Shown piece by piece: positions 1-5,012 of a DNA stretch of 5,012 nucleotides. The translations under genes and the position numbers were made by a program. Origin of the DNA: Oscillospiraceae bacterium (GTDB lineage: Bacteria; Bacillota; Clostridia; Christensenellales; Aristaeellaceae); assembly GCA_031282605.1 (NCBI GenBank), contig JAITDK010000012.1, positions 1-5,012 on the forward strand, read 5' to 3'. The notes under the pieces were generated by a model that was given only the letters and a program-made list of their open reading frames with translations, did not search any database and had not been told where the DNA came from. How positions within the stretch are numbered: position 1 is the first letter of the stretch; every line of letters begins with the position of its first letter.

Positions 1-146
1 CCTGCGAAGGGCTATCCGCCCTTTCGAAACCTGACCAGGCTTCGCCTGGACCATCGTGATACACATTCTACCGGCTTCGGATCGCCGGTTGTACCTGGAG
101 AGTCTGTTCCGTAGCGTAACCCGTTCCCATGTTCCCTCGTTCTAGG
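1..146 (-). ncRNA. Structured RNA-like region, possible group II intron domain I fragment (partial)
   Basis: Read on the minus strand, this stretch has three tandem hairpins: ACCGGC/GCCGGT with an 8-base loop (70-89), CCAGGC/GCCTGG with a 3-base loop (35-49), and AAGGGC/GCCCTT with a 5-base loop (7-23). They are preceded by the purine-rich linker GAACGAGGGAACATGGGAAC (125-144). Closely spaced hairpins with GGGAAC linkers and no good protein frame are typical of a folded RNA. The pattern resembles domain I of bacterial group II introns as I remember them, which is recall and not a search. If so, the reverse transcriptase and domains V-VI would lie beyond base 1. Less than 80 bases separate the motif from the lipoprotein stop, shorter than a complete 5' half of domain I, so the element may be truncated at its 5' end. 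A different structured RNA or an intergenic repeat remains possible. Confidence 0.35.
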
Positions 147-218
147 CCGCGGGGGAGGTCGGGAGGGGATGTTGAGCGTAGCGAGGGTGCGCAACGCCCT
201 TAACCAGGCCTGATAGGC

Positions 219-887
219 TTATTCCACTGCAGGCAGTATCAGCACTTTGTCCGGTGTGGCCTGTGCGGGCAGGCTTTTGGTCGTTATAGCGTACCAGCCC
301 ACCACTTGTAACCCTGGAGTAAGCTGATCCATCGTAACCGGTGCGCCAGCTTTATAGGGAATCAGCGGCGTTTCAGCCGAGATGCGCCAGTTGACGTCCA
401 AATCCGTCACAATCCATGTCTGATTCTCCGCATCTACCGATACTTCCTTTATCACTGCGTATGTCGGCGAAACCCCGTCCTCCGGTAGGTTGGCGAATAT
501 CGCCAGCCCCGGTGACTGCGGCGGCATACTCTGCGCCGCTATCGGCCTGGTCACCGCTATTACCGCCTCGCCCTGCTTTAGCGCGTCTATCGCAAGAGCC
601 GCACCCGTCTGCCCGTCCAGTATGAGCGTCTCATCCGTCACCGTGATAACGATCGTCACCGCGTCGCCGCCCGTTTCCTTCAGCGAGACGTTATCCTGTT
701 CTATGCTACCGACAACACCCATGTATGTCTGACGAACCGCCGCCCCTCCCGATCCTACCGGCTCCCCCGTCATTTCCGGCGATACCTCAGGCGAGGCTGA
801 CGGCGCGGGTGGATTCTCCCCCGTAGTGCACCCGCCGATCCCAAACAACCCAAGCGTCAATACCAGTATCAGCGCAACCTTCTTCAT
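219..887 (-). CDS. Small secreted lipoprotein with two tandem related domains, function unknown
   Basis: This encodes a 222-residue protein. Residues 1-19 form a lipoprotein signal peptide (MKK, a hydrophobic core, then the lipobox Ile-Gly-Gly-Cys), and Cys20 is the expected lipidated residue. A flexible Pro/Ser/Gly/Glu linker (21-50) follows. The rest looks like two copies of one beta-rich module, about 55-132 and 143-218. Both contain an ETxLI-like strand, a Leu-[Lys/Thr]-x-Gly turn (LKQGEAV, LTPGLQV) and a closing [M/L]P-x-Q motif followed by a hydrophobic strand (MPPQSPGLAIF, LPAQATPDKVLIL). I do not recognise a named family; similar modules occur in Firmicute envelope proteins. The ATG at 887 is chosen over the in-frame TTG at 896 because GGAAGGGGG lies 9 bases before the ATG but abuts the TTG. 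The gene follows spoIVFB by 62 bases with no terminator between, so co-transcription is likely. A role at the forespore membrane is suggested only by position. Confidence 0.85.
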   Translation of the reverse strand: MKKVALILVLTLGLFGIGGCTTGENPPAPSASPEVSPEMTGEPVGSGGAAVRQTYMGVVGSIEQDNVSLKETGGDAVTIVITVTDETLILDGQTGAALAIDALKQGEAVIAVTRPIAAQSMPPQSPGLAIFANLPEDGVSPTYAVIKEVSVDAENQTWIVTDLDVNWRISAETPLIPYKAGAPVTMDQLTPGLQVVGWYAITTKSLPAQATPDKVLILPAVE

Positions 888-896
888 TAAAACCAA

Positions 897-905
897 CCCC
901 CTTCC
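897..905 (-). promoter_or_regulatory. Ribosome binding site deciding the lipoprotein start
   Basis: GGAAGGGGG on the minus strand ends 9 bases before the ATG at 887. The upstream in-frame TTG at 896 directly touches this element and has no spacer, so it cannot use it. This supports the shorter 222-residue product, whose signal peptide then begins with the usual MKK. Confidence 0.7.
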
Positions 906-949
906 GTAATTATTCTTACACTCCGCCTTAATCCGTTCCTAATCAAACC

Positions 950-1978
950 CTAAGCGTCCCTAACGCCAATCTTTAGCCCGACGCCTTCCCTCGCGACACG
1001 CCAGACCGCGTCGCGAGCCTTCGCCATCACATCTACCGCGGCTGGATCCCTTCGTTTTATCAGTTCACCCACCGTCAGCCGCTGATCGTCCAGCATAGCC
1101 GACAGCAGTTCGTTCTCGGGGATCGTGCCGATCGGCTTCATACCAACCGGATCCAATACCACAATCATTGTGTATCCTCGCGACGATATCTTCGACGGCA
1201 GCCTGCTTATTGGGGTATCGGCCGATACCGCCAGCCACCTCGCGGGCAGCGCCTCCGCCTGCGCTAACCTCGACGCCCTGCCGCTCAGCCCCTTCACTAT
1301 CCACGACGAGGAATCACTGCGTTCAGCCAGTGCAGCATAAACCAGATACGCCCCTGTCAGGAAGAATGTCGGGTTGACGCGGCGGTTGAACGCCTCATAT
1401 ATCCCTAACCCAGCCAGCCCGACGCCCAGCGCCACGCCGAACCACGCGAACAACCGCGTCGAACGCCTCCACCCCAGCGCGCCGGACGCCATCGCACGCA
1501 CGGCGCGACCACCGTCCAACGGCAGCGCGGGCAGCAGATTGCATAGCATCAGCGCCAGATTGCACCTCAAAAACAGCTGGATAGCACTCCCTTGCCACAA
1601 TCCCATCTGCGCGCCGAAGCCCGCCGCCATCGCCATCAACAGGTTGGACGCCGGCCCCGCTAGCGCGATGATTACCTCCTGCCATGGCGACGCGTGACTA
1701 ATGCCCTCTACCCTCGCCACGCCCCCGAACGGCGTGATCTCCATCGACACGACCCGCAACCCTAGCGCAGCCGCCGCCAGCATGTGCGCGATTTCATGCA
1801 AAATCAGCACCAGCAGCATCACGCGCATAACCGGCCACTGCCCCAACAGGAAACAGCTGAGCAGCAGCACTGGAAACGCCAGATGCATCTTTATCTCGAC
1901 GCCCCCGATTGTGCACAGTTGAACCGCGCTGCTCATCACGCCGGATACCGCGCCGCCGCCCTTACGAAACACGCTCAT
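950..1978 (-). CDS. spoIVFB: SpoIVFB-type site-2 (M50) intramembrane metalloprotease with C-terminal CBS-like region
   Basis: This encodes a 342-residue polytopic membrane zinc protease. In Bacillus, SpoIVFB cleaves pro-sigma-K in the outer forespore membrane and starts late mother-cell transcription. The zinc motif HEIAH is at 61-65 inside a hydrophobic segment, and the third ligand, Asp155, lies in NLLPALPLDGGR (147-158). The M50 motif AGPASNLL is at 107-114. About six hydrophobic segments can be seen, near 33-48, 50-70, 101-124, 133-150, 176-195 and 203-219. After them a soluble tail (about 246-310) looks like a CBS domain, with the strand MIVVLD and the turn GTIPENELLSAM, as in the SpoIVFB subfamily. 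All catalytic residues are present. The protein is longer than the Bacillus enzyme (288 residues), with about 18 extra residues before HEIAH and a longer C-terminus. The ATG at 1978 is preceded by GGGAAGG with 5 bases of spacing. It lies 24 bases after the spoIVFA-like stop codon, so translation is probably coupled. Confidence 0.9.
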   Translation of the reverse strand: MSVFRKGGGAVSGVMSSAVQLCTIGGVEIKMHLAFPVLLLSCFLLGQWPVMRVMLLVLILHEIAHMLAAAALGLRVVSMEITPFGGVARVEGISHASPWQEVIIALAGPASNLLMAMAAGFGAQMGLWQGSAIQLFLRCNLALMLCNLLPALPLDGGRAVRAMASGALGWRRSTRLFAWFGVALGVGLAGLGIYEAFNRRVNPTFFLTGAYLVYAALAERSDSSSWIVKGLSGRASRLAQAEALPARWLAVSADTPISRLPSKISSRGYTMIVVLDPVGMKPIGTIPENELLSAMLDDQRLTVGELIKRRDPAAVDVMAKARDAVWRVAREGVGLKIGVRDA

Positions 1979-2002
1979 GGCCGCCTTCCCATATCGCCGG
2001 AC

Positions 2003-3010
2003 TCAAGGCTGCAGCGCGGCCATCAGCGGCGCGGGGTTCATTGATCGGCCTTCGCCGCGTATCTCGAAGTACAATGTATCGCTCGCGCCGACGACGTCCG
2101 ATACCGCGACTAGATCGCCTTCGCGGATCGTGCATGACGCCAGGTTGCCGTATACGGTTTCCATGCCGTCCTCGTGGCGCAGCCGTACCGTTATCGTGCC
2201 GTCGTCCAGGTACGTTATAGCCGTGACCTCTCCCGCAGCCGACGCGTATACGGGATTCTGAGTCGAAGAGGTGTACGCCAGGTACGGTTCGTTCTCGTTC
2301 CAGCTGTGTGACAGCGCGGACTGGCTGGGCGGCGAGAACGTCTGCCGCATGCCTATATGCCAGAATACCAGCGCCGCGTCGGGCAGCAGGTTCTGCACGA
2401 ACTTCAGGCTGCCCAGGCTCTCGTCGAGATCCATCGTCACCCAGTCGCGTAGTTCCGACGAAACCGTACGCGCTATCGGCGCATCCACTGTCTTGATCGC
2501 CAGCGCGCATAACAGTATCGCGATGCATACCGCCGTGTTGCGCAGCATCCGCTCGCCGAACCGCAGCGGCTTGAAGTTCTCGTTTTCGTCATGGGCTGGC
2601 CGACTGTAACCCTTCCGATTGATCGGCGCCGGATAATCCTCGGCGGAATACATCGGTTTGCTGTTGGGTGTGACGCGCGTCGACAACCGGGTCACGTTAT
2701 CCATCGTGGCGGGTTTCTCCGGGGTCTTGATCTGGAACGTCAGCGCGGCGCGGACGGGGATGGGATCCGGCTCGGGTTCCGCGCGGCGTCCTTTGCCCTG
2801 CCGCTTGGCTGGATTTACGGCGCGCTTATCTGACGGATTTGCGCCGCGTTTCGTTCCCATTACTCCCAATATCCCCTTAATTCCCCATGAGAATCGGTGT
2901 TTCTCCGGCGGCGGCTCAAACCCCGGCCTTATCGTAGTGGTATGAACGAATGTATTCGCGCGGCTGTCATTCCGCAGCGTCGTCCGACCTGTCGTTATGC
3001 TTGAAGGCAT
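2003..3010 (-). CDS. spoIVFA: SpoIVFA-like membrane-anchored protein with degenerate LytM/M23 domain
   Basis: This encodes a 335-residue protein. Residues 1-150 are polar, basic and Pro-rich, probably disordered and cytoplasmic. One membrane segment follows at about 158-174, after a positively charged Arg/Glu/Arg stretch. The C-terminal part (about 253-332) is an M23/LytM fold, with PVYASAAGEVTAI, RHEDGMETVYGNL, REGDLVAVSDVVG and LYFEIRGEG. The zinc ligands are missing: there is no HxxxD before PVYAS, the usual Tyr-x-His-Leu reads YGNL, and HLHFE reads TLYFE. It should therefore bind or scaffold rather than cut peptidoglycan. In Bacillus, SpoIVFA (264 residues, same architecture) holds and inhibits SpoIVFB and is itself cut by other sporulation proteases. 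The gene's place 24 bases upstream of spoIVFB fits that role. The N-terminal part is much longer than in Bacillus. The start at 3010 is well supported by AGAGGAGGGG 4 bases upstream. The fold is clear; the orthology rests partly on context. Confidence 0.8.
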   Translation of the reverse strand: MPSSITTGRTTLRNDSRANTFVHTTTIRPGFEPPPEKHRFSWGIKGILGVMGTKRGANPSDKRAVNPAKRQGKGRRAEPEPDPIPVRAALTFQIKTPEKPATMDNVTRLSTRVTPNSKPMYSAEDYPAPINRKGYSRPAHDENENFKPLRFGERMLRNTAVCIAILLCALAIKTVDAPIARTVSSELRDWVTMDLDESLGSLKFVQNLLPDAALVFWHIGMRQTFSPPSQSALSHSWNENEPYLAYTSSTQNPVYASAAGEVTAITYLDDGTITVRLRHEDGMETVYGNLASCTIREGDLVAVSDVVGASDTLYFEIRGEGRSMNPAPLMAALQP

Positions 3011-3014
3011 GATA

Positions 3015-3024
3015 CCCCTCCTCT
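3015..3024 (-). promoter_or_regulatory. Strong ribosome binding site of the spoIVFA-like gene
   Basis: AGAGGAGGGG on the minus strand contains AGGAGG 6 bases before the ATG at 3010. It fixes the long form, including the unusual basic N-terminal region, against the in-frame internal ATG at codon 51. Confidence 0.8.
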
Positions 3025-3033
3025 ATCAGCTGG

Positions 3034-3041
3034 AACGTATG
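3034..3041 (-). promoter_or_regulatory. Possible -10 element (sigma-E-like) of the spoIVFA-spoIVFB operon
   Basis: CATACGTT on the minus strand fits the sigma-E -10 consensus CATACA-x-T except for one base, and it sits 23 bases before the start codon, where a promoter is expected. No matching -35 is seen at 14-15 bases. The nearest GTATT (3061-3065) is 19 bases away, so support is weak. In Bacillus the spoIVF operon is transcribed by sigma-E, which makes the site reasonable. Confidence 0.25.
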
Positions 3042-3066
3042 CGCAATCATATGTACGCGCAATACG
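3036..3066. repeat. Imperfect dyad and direct repeat in the divergent promoter region, possible operator
   Basis: The arms CGTATGCGC (3036-3044) and GCGC-A-ATACG (3057-3066) are reverse complements apart from one bulged A, and the palindrome CATATG (3048-3053) lies between them. The same region also carries GCGCAAT twice in direct orientation (3041-3047 and 3057-3063), 16 bases apart. It overlaps the possible minus-strand -10. No regulator can be named. Confidence 0.35.
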
Positions 3067-3100
3067 GGTCATGCATCCTCAGCCGGTCGTTCAGCCTAAT

Positions 3101-3130
3101 GAATATCCGTCCCGCTCCTTTGCATACGCT
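3101..3130 (+). promoter_or_regulatory. Candidate sigma-E promoter of the GLUG-like repeat gene
   Basis: The -35 candidate GAATATC (3101-3107) matches the Bacillus sigma-E consensus KMATATT at 6 of 7 positions. After a 15-base spacer, CATACGCT (3123-3130) matches CATACAHT at 7 of 8. Transcription would begin near 3137, leaving a leader of about 24 bases that contains the ribosome binding site at 3145-3151. The spacing and placement make chance less likely. The consensus is taken from Bacillus and may differ in this organism. Confidence 0.5.
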
Positions 3131-3144
3131 GTCACAGCGAACCA

Positions 3145-3151
3145 AAAGGAG
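3145..3151 (+). promoter_or_regulatory. Ribosome binding site deciding the start of the repeat protein
   Basis: AAAGGAG lies 9 bases before the ATG at 3161. The in-frame ATG at 3071 has no such site and would lie upstream of the candidate promoter, so the 3161 start is preferred. Confidence 0.75.
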
Positions 3152-3160
3152 TGGTGGTAC

Positions 3161-4753
3161 ATGCCGGTCATAATCCGCACGGAGCAGGAGCTGTTGAACA
3201 TCCGCGGCGGCCAGGAGTATTCGCTGGCCAGCAATATCATATTGACGCGTCCATGGAAAAGCGTGGACGCCGACGATCTCATCATCCATGGCAACGGCTA
3301 CAGTATCCAAGAGCTGACCGCTCCGCTTCTGGGCAGCTGCTCGCGCGTGATCGTCGACCGCCTGACCGTGGTGGTCAAGCTGGATTTGACGGGCGCGAAT
3401 CCCGCCGGAGAACGCGGCGAGTACATGGGCGGGCTGATATGCGTAGGCAGCGACGCGCGGATAGAGGATTGCGTATCCTGGGGCAGCGTGCGCGGATCGT
3501 GCGGCTGCTTTGCCGGGCTGTGCGGGCACCTGATGAACTCGGCCATCCGACGCTGCGCGAACCACGCCTCGGTTACGTACGTGTATGAGCCGGATAAATC
3601 GAGCGCGACATGCGGCGGGCTGATCGCCACCGCCATCGGTTCAGCGATAGAGTCCAGCGAGAACGCCACCGACGGCGTTGTAAGGGCTTGCGACGATATA
3701 TTCGGCGCGGAACGGGCGGGCGGTATCGCCGCGGCCGTGACCGACTGCACGATGCTGGGCAATGTGAACCGCGCCGCGATCATTGGCAGCACGAGGACAG
3801 GCGGCGTCGCGGGGACTGTAGGGGTATCCGGCGCCGGGGAACGCTCACTGCTGGACGGCAACATCAACTACAGTAACGTGACGGGGCAGCGGTGGTTTGT
3901 GGGCGGGATAGCGGGCGAGGCCGGATCCGCTCACATGGCCTCCGAGCCGGATATAATACTTGCCAATAATGTCTGTTACGGATGTGTCAGCGGGATCGCG
4001 CCTTCAGGCGTTCTGACTGGCGAATTCATCGGCGGGATTGTAGGATTTATATCGCTGTCCAACGCGTCGATCCGCGACAACGCCGTATACGGCGAAGCGG
4101 TGCAGGGGCTGCGCTTTGTGCATCGGATACTGGGCAGCAACCAGTCGCGGTATACCTCGCCGCAGTCTCCGTCCGCGCGCGTCGCGCTGTCCGGCAACGC
4201 TGCCCGCGCCGACCTGCTGCTCAGCGGCGACAACCTGTTCGTCGACGGCCCGAAGGCGTTGTATTACAACCGCTGTGTCAGCGACGACGATCCGCAGTCC
4301 CGCGCCGACGGGCTTCACGGCGAGAGTGTGAGCATATCCGCCGACGCGCTTGACAAGATTCTGGCGGACGTTGCGCCCGCGCCTTCGCTTACGCCGTATA
4401 CAGCGCCTTCGTTCGTGATAGATAATGCCGTGGGCGAACAAACCCGCTCCGCGAGATTCGTTCCGCCCGTCGCCCCGCAGGGGATTTCCTCCGCGAATCC
4501 CGGAGACCTCGCGTCCAGGCCGCTGCCGAGACCCGCCGAGCTGCCCGCGCCCGAATCCGTGCAAAATCTATTATTGAGTAATGGATTAAACAATGGGTCA
4601 TCCGTCCAAAACAATCCGCAATGGTTCGCTCCATCCGGCGTTCAGAACGCGCCCGGCACGGTGGCTGCGTGGCCGCCGCTGTTTTGGGGTATGCCGGGCT
4701 GGCGCGCGCAGCCCGTAGCGGGCGCGACGGGATACGATTACCGTCCGCGCTAG
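3161..4753 (+). CDS. GLUG-like Gly-Gly repeat protein, probable beta-helix with Pro/Asn/Trp-rich tail
   Basis: This encodes 530 residues of unknown function. It opens with IRTEQELLNIRGGQEYSLAS (5-24), an opening I associate with GLUG-type repeat proteins, followed by IHGNGYSI (42-49), typical of the first turns of a right-handed beta-helix. Repeats centred on Gly-Gly-[Ile/Leu/Val]-x-Gly occur near 90, 119, 152, 187, 214, 248 and 291, every 27-43 residues, separated by variable strands (RIEDCVSWGSV, AIRRCANHASV, IRDNAVYGEAV). Thirteen cysteines lie between residues 60 and 372 and none in the tail. Residues 405-465 are Pro-rich. The end contains three VQN motifs (467, 482, 494) and many aromatics (W488, W504, F508, W509, W514). 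No signal peptide or membrane segment is visible, although GLUG proteins are often secreted. With the sigma-E-like promoter and the divergent spoIVF operon, a mother-cell structural protein such as a coat component is a reasonable guess, but it is inference. Confidence 0.85.
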   Translation: MPVIIRTEQELLNIRGGQEYSLASNIILTRPWKSVDADDLIIHGNGYSIQELTAPLLGSCSRVIVDRLTVVVKLDLTGANPAGERGEYMGGLICVGSDARIEDCVSWGSVRGSCGCFAGLCGHLMNSAIRRCANHASVTYVYEPDKSSATCGGLIATAIGSAIESSENATDGVVRACDDIFGAERAGGIAAAVTDCTMLGNVNRAAIIGSTRTGGVAGTVGVSGAGERSLLDGNINYSNVTGQRWFVGGIAGEAGSAHMASEPDIILANNVCYGCVSGIAPSGVLTGEFIGGIVGFISLSNASIRDNAVYGEAVQGLRFVHRILGSNQSRYTSPQSPSARVALSGNAARADLLLSGDNLFVDGPKALYYNRCVSDDDPQSRADGLHGESVSISADALDKILADVAPAPSLTPYTAPSFVIDNAVGEQTRSARFVPPVAPQGISSANPGDLASRPLPRPAELPAPESVQNLLLSNGLNNGSSVQNNPQWFAPSGVQNAPGTVAAWPPLFWGMPGWRAQPVAGATGYDYRPR

Positions 4754-4767
4754 GCGCACATATATTG

Positions 4768-4799
4768 AAAGAAGCGGCCATAAAGCCGCTTCTTTTCTC
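4768..4799 (+). terminator. Rho-independent terminator of the repeat-protein gene
   Basis: A perfect 11-base stem, AAAGAAGCGGC (4768-4778) with GCCGCTTCTTT (4785-4795), has a 6-base loop CATAAA and runs into TTTTCTC. It begins 15 bases after the stop codon, so 3161-4753 is probably the only or last gene of its transcript. Confidence 0.9.
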
Positions 4800-4844
4800 G
4801 TATTGGGACAGCATGGGGTTTTGTCGTCGTACCTTAATACATCG

Positions 4845-4861
4845 TCTTGAATGTATCAAGA
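4845..4861. repeat. Short inverted repeat in the leader after the terminator
   Basis: TCTTGA and TCAAGA form a perfect 6-base inverted repeat around a 5-base centre (ATGTA). It lies about 40 bases before the possible start of the next plus-strand gene and could be a protein-binding site or a small hairpin. Its length is close to what chance allows. Confidence 0.2.
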
Positions 4862-4903
4862 GATTGGAACTGCGTTCCGCGGATTATCTCGCAGCATGCG
4901 GCT

Positions 4904-5012
4904 ATGTCCGATATGTACGCGTTGACTCCTTATGCGCAAACGTTCGGTGTGGCGCCGGCGGATTTATGTTTGCCCGTCTTCATAACCGGACGCATAAATA
5001 CGCCGTCCGACA
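4904..5012 (+). CDS. Possible start of a plus-strand gene, cut by the window end
   Basis: An open frame from ATG 4904 runs to the window end without a stop (36 residues), beginning MSDMYALTPYAQTFG and continuing with ADLCLPVFITGRI. Its composition is protein-like and its third codon positions are GC-rich, similar to the confirmed genes. The same frame is open back to 4838 (stop TAA at 4835-4837), where a TTG at 4847 is a possible alternative start. No convincing ribosome binding site precedes either start. A second plus frame (ATG 4813) is also open to the end but reads as a Cys/Arg-rich mix. A minus-strand frame that enters from beyond the window and ends with TAA at 4930-4932 cannot be excluded. 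The product is not recognised. Confidence 0.3.
   Translation, partial: MSDMYALTPYAQTFGVAPADLCLPVFITGRINTPSD

Noticed and set aside
12..194. Minus-strand 60-residue open frame, very rich in Arg and Pro
   Set aside because: It lies across the hairpin array, has no ribosome binding site or hydrophobic pattern, and its composition is what a structured GC-rich RNA gives when translated.
888..896. TTG start adding MVL to the lipoprotein
   Set aside because: The Shine-Dalgarno sequence abuts the TTG with no spacing, while the ATG at 887 has a normal 9-base spacer.
1962..2528. 188-residue minus-strand frame inside the spoIVFA-like gene
   Set aside because: It is an Arg-rich, alternative-frame shadow of the M23-domain gene, with no signal or motif of its own.
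2003..3010. Active M23 cell-wall endopeptidase
   Set aside because: The zinc ligands are replaced (YGNL for Tyr-x-His-Leu, TLYFE for HLHFE, no HxxxD), so hydrolytic activity is not supported.
3071..3160. Upstream ATG adding 30 residues to the repeat protein
   Set aside because: It has no ribosome binding site, and the candidate sigma-E promoter and a good AAAGGAG site both lie downstream of it.
3298..3867. 189-residue minus-strand frame opposite the repeat-protein gene
   Set aside because: It is the antisense shadow of a GC-rich gene; the plus strand has the promoter, ribosome binding site, repeats and terminator.
4004..4564. 186-residue minus-strand frame opposite the repeat-protein gene
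   Set aside because: It is an Arg/Gly-rich antisense shadow without a ribosome binding site.
4389..4859. 156-residue minus-strand frame crossing the terminator
   Set aside because: It runs through the terminator hairpin and antisense to the tail of the repeat gene, and is Arg/Ala/Ser-rich with no recognisable domain.
4813..5012. Plus-strand frame from ATG 4813 open to the window end
   Set aside because: It has only a weak GGGA before the start and gives a Cys/Arg-rich mix; the overlapping 4904 frame reads more like a protein. It is not excluded until the sequence is extended.

Overview
This window most likely comes from a GC-rich, endospore-forming Firmicute (Bacillota, probably a clostridial lineage). 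The evidence is a recognisable SpoIVFA/SpoIVFB-type pair: a degenerate LytM/M23 membrane protein directly upstream of an M50 site-2 protease. Further support comes from strong purine-rich Shine-Dalgarno sites and a good match to a mother-cell sigma-E promoter in front of the divergent gene. The genus cannot be told from the sequence.

Layout: bases 1-218 hold no convincing protein gene. Bases 1-146, read on the minus strand, contain three compact hairpins joined by GGGAAC-type purine linkers, like part of a self-folding RNA; a group II intron domain I fragment is the best guess. Bases 147-218 are a short GC-rich spacer. Three minus-strand genes follow in the transcription order spoIVFA-like (2003-3010), spoIVFB (950-1978) and a small lipoprotein (219-887). 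The gaps are 24 and 62 bases and contain no visible terminator, so they probably form one operon. A divergent intergenic region (3011-3160) carries the control signals. The plus-strand gene 3161-4753 encodes a 530-residue Cys-rich protein with GLUG-like Gly-Gly repeats (probable beta-helix) and a Pro/Asn/Trp-rich tail, and ends in a strong intrinsic terminator. The last ~210 bases may contain the start of another plus-strand gene, cut by the window end.

How the genes may work together: in Bacillus, SpoIVFB is the intramembrane protease that releases pro-sigma-K in the mother cell, and SpoIVFA anchors and restrains it in the outer forespore membrane. The divergent repeat protein has no signal peptide when read from its best start, and its promoter resembles sigma-E sites. 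This suggests a structural protein made in the mother cell, for example a coat or spore-surface component. That role is inference and is the most interesting lead here. The lipoprotein downstream of spoIVFB could act at the same membrane, but only its gene position suggests this.
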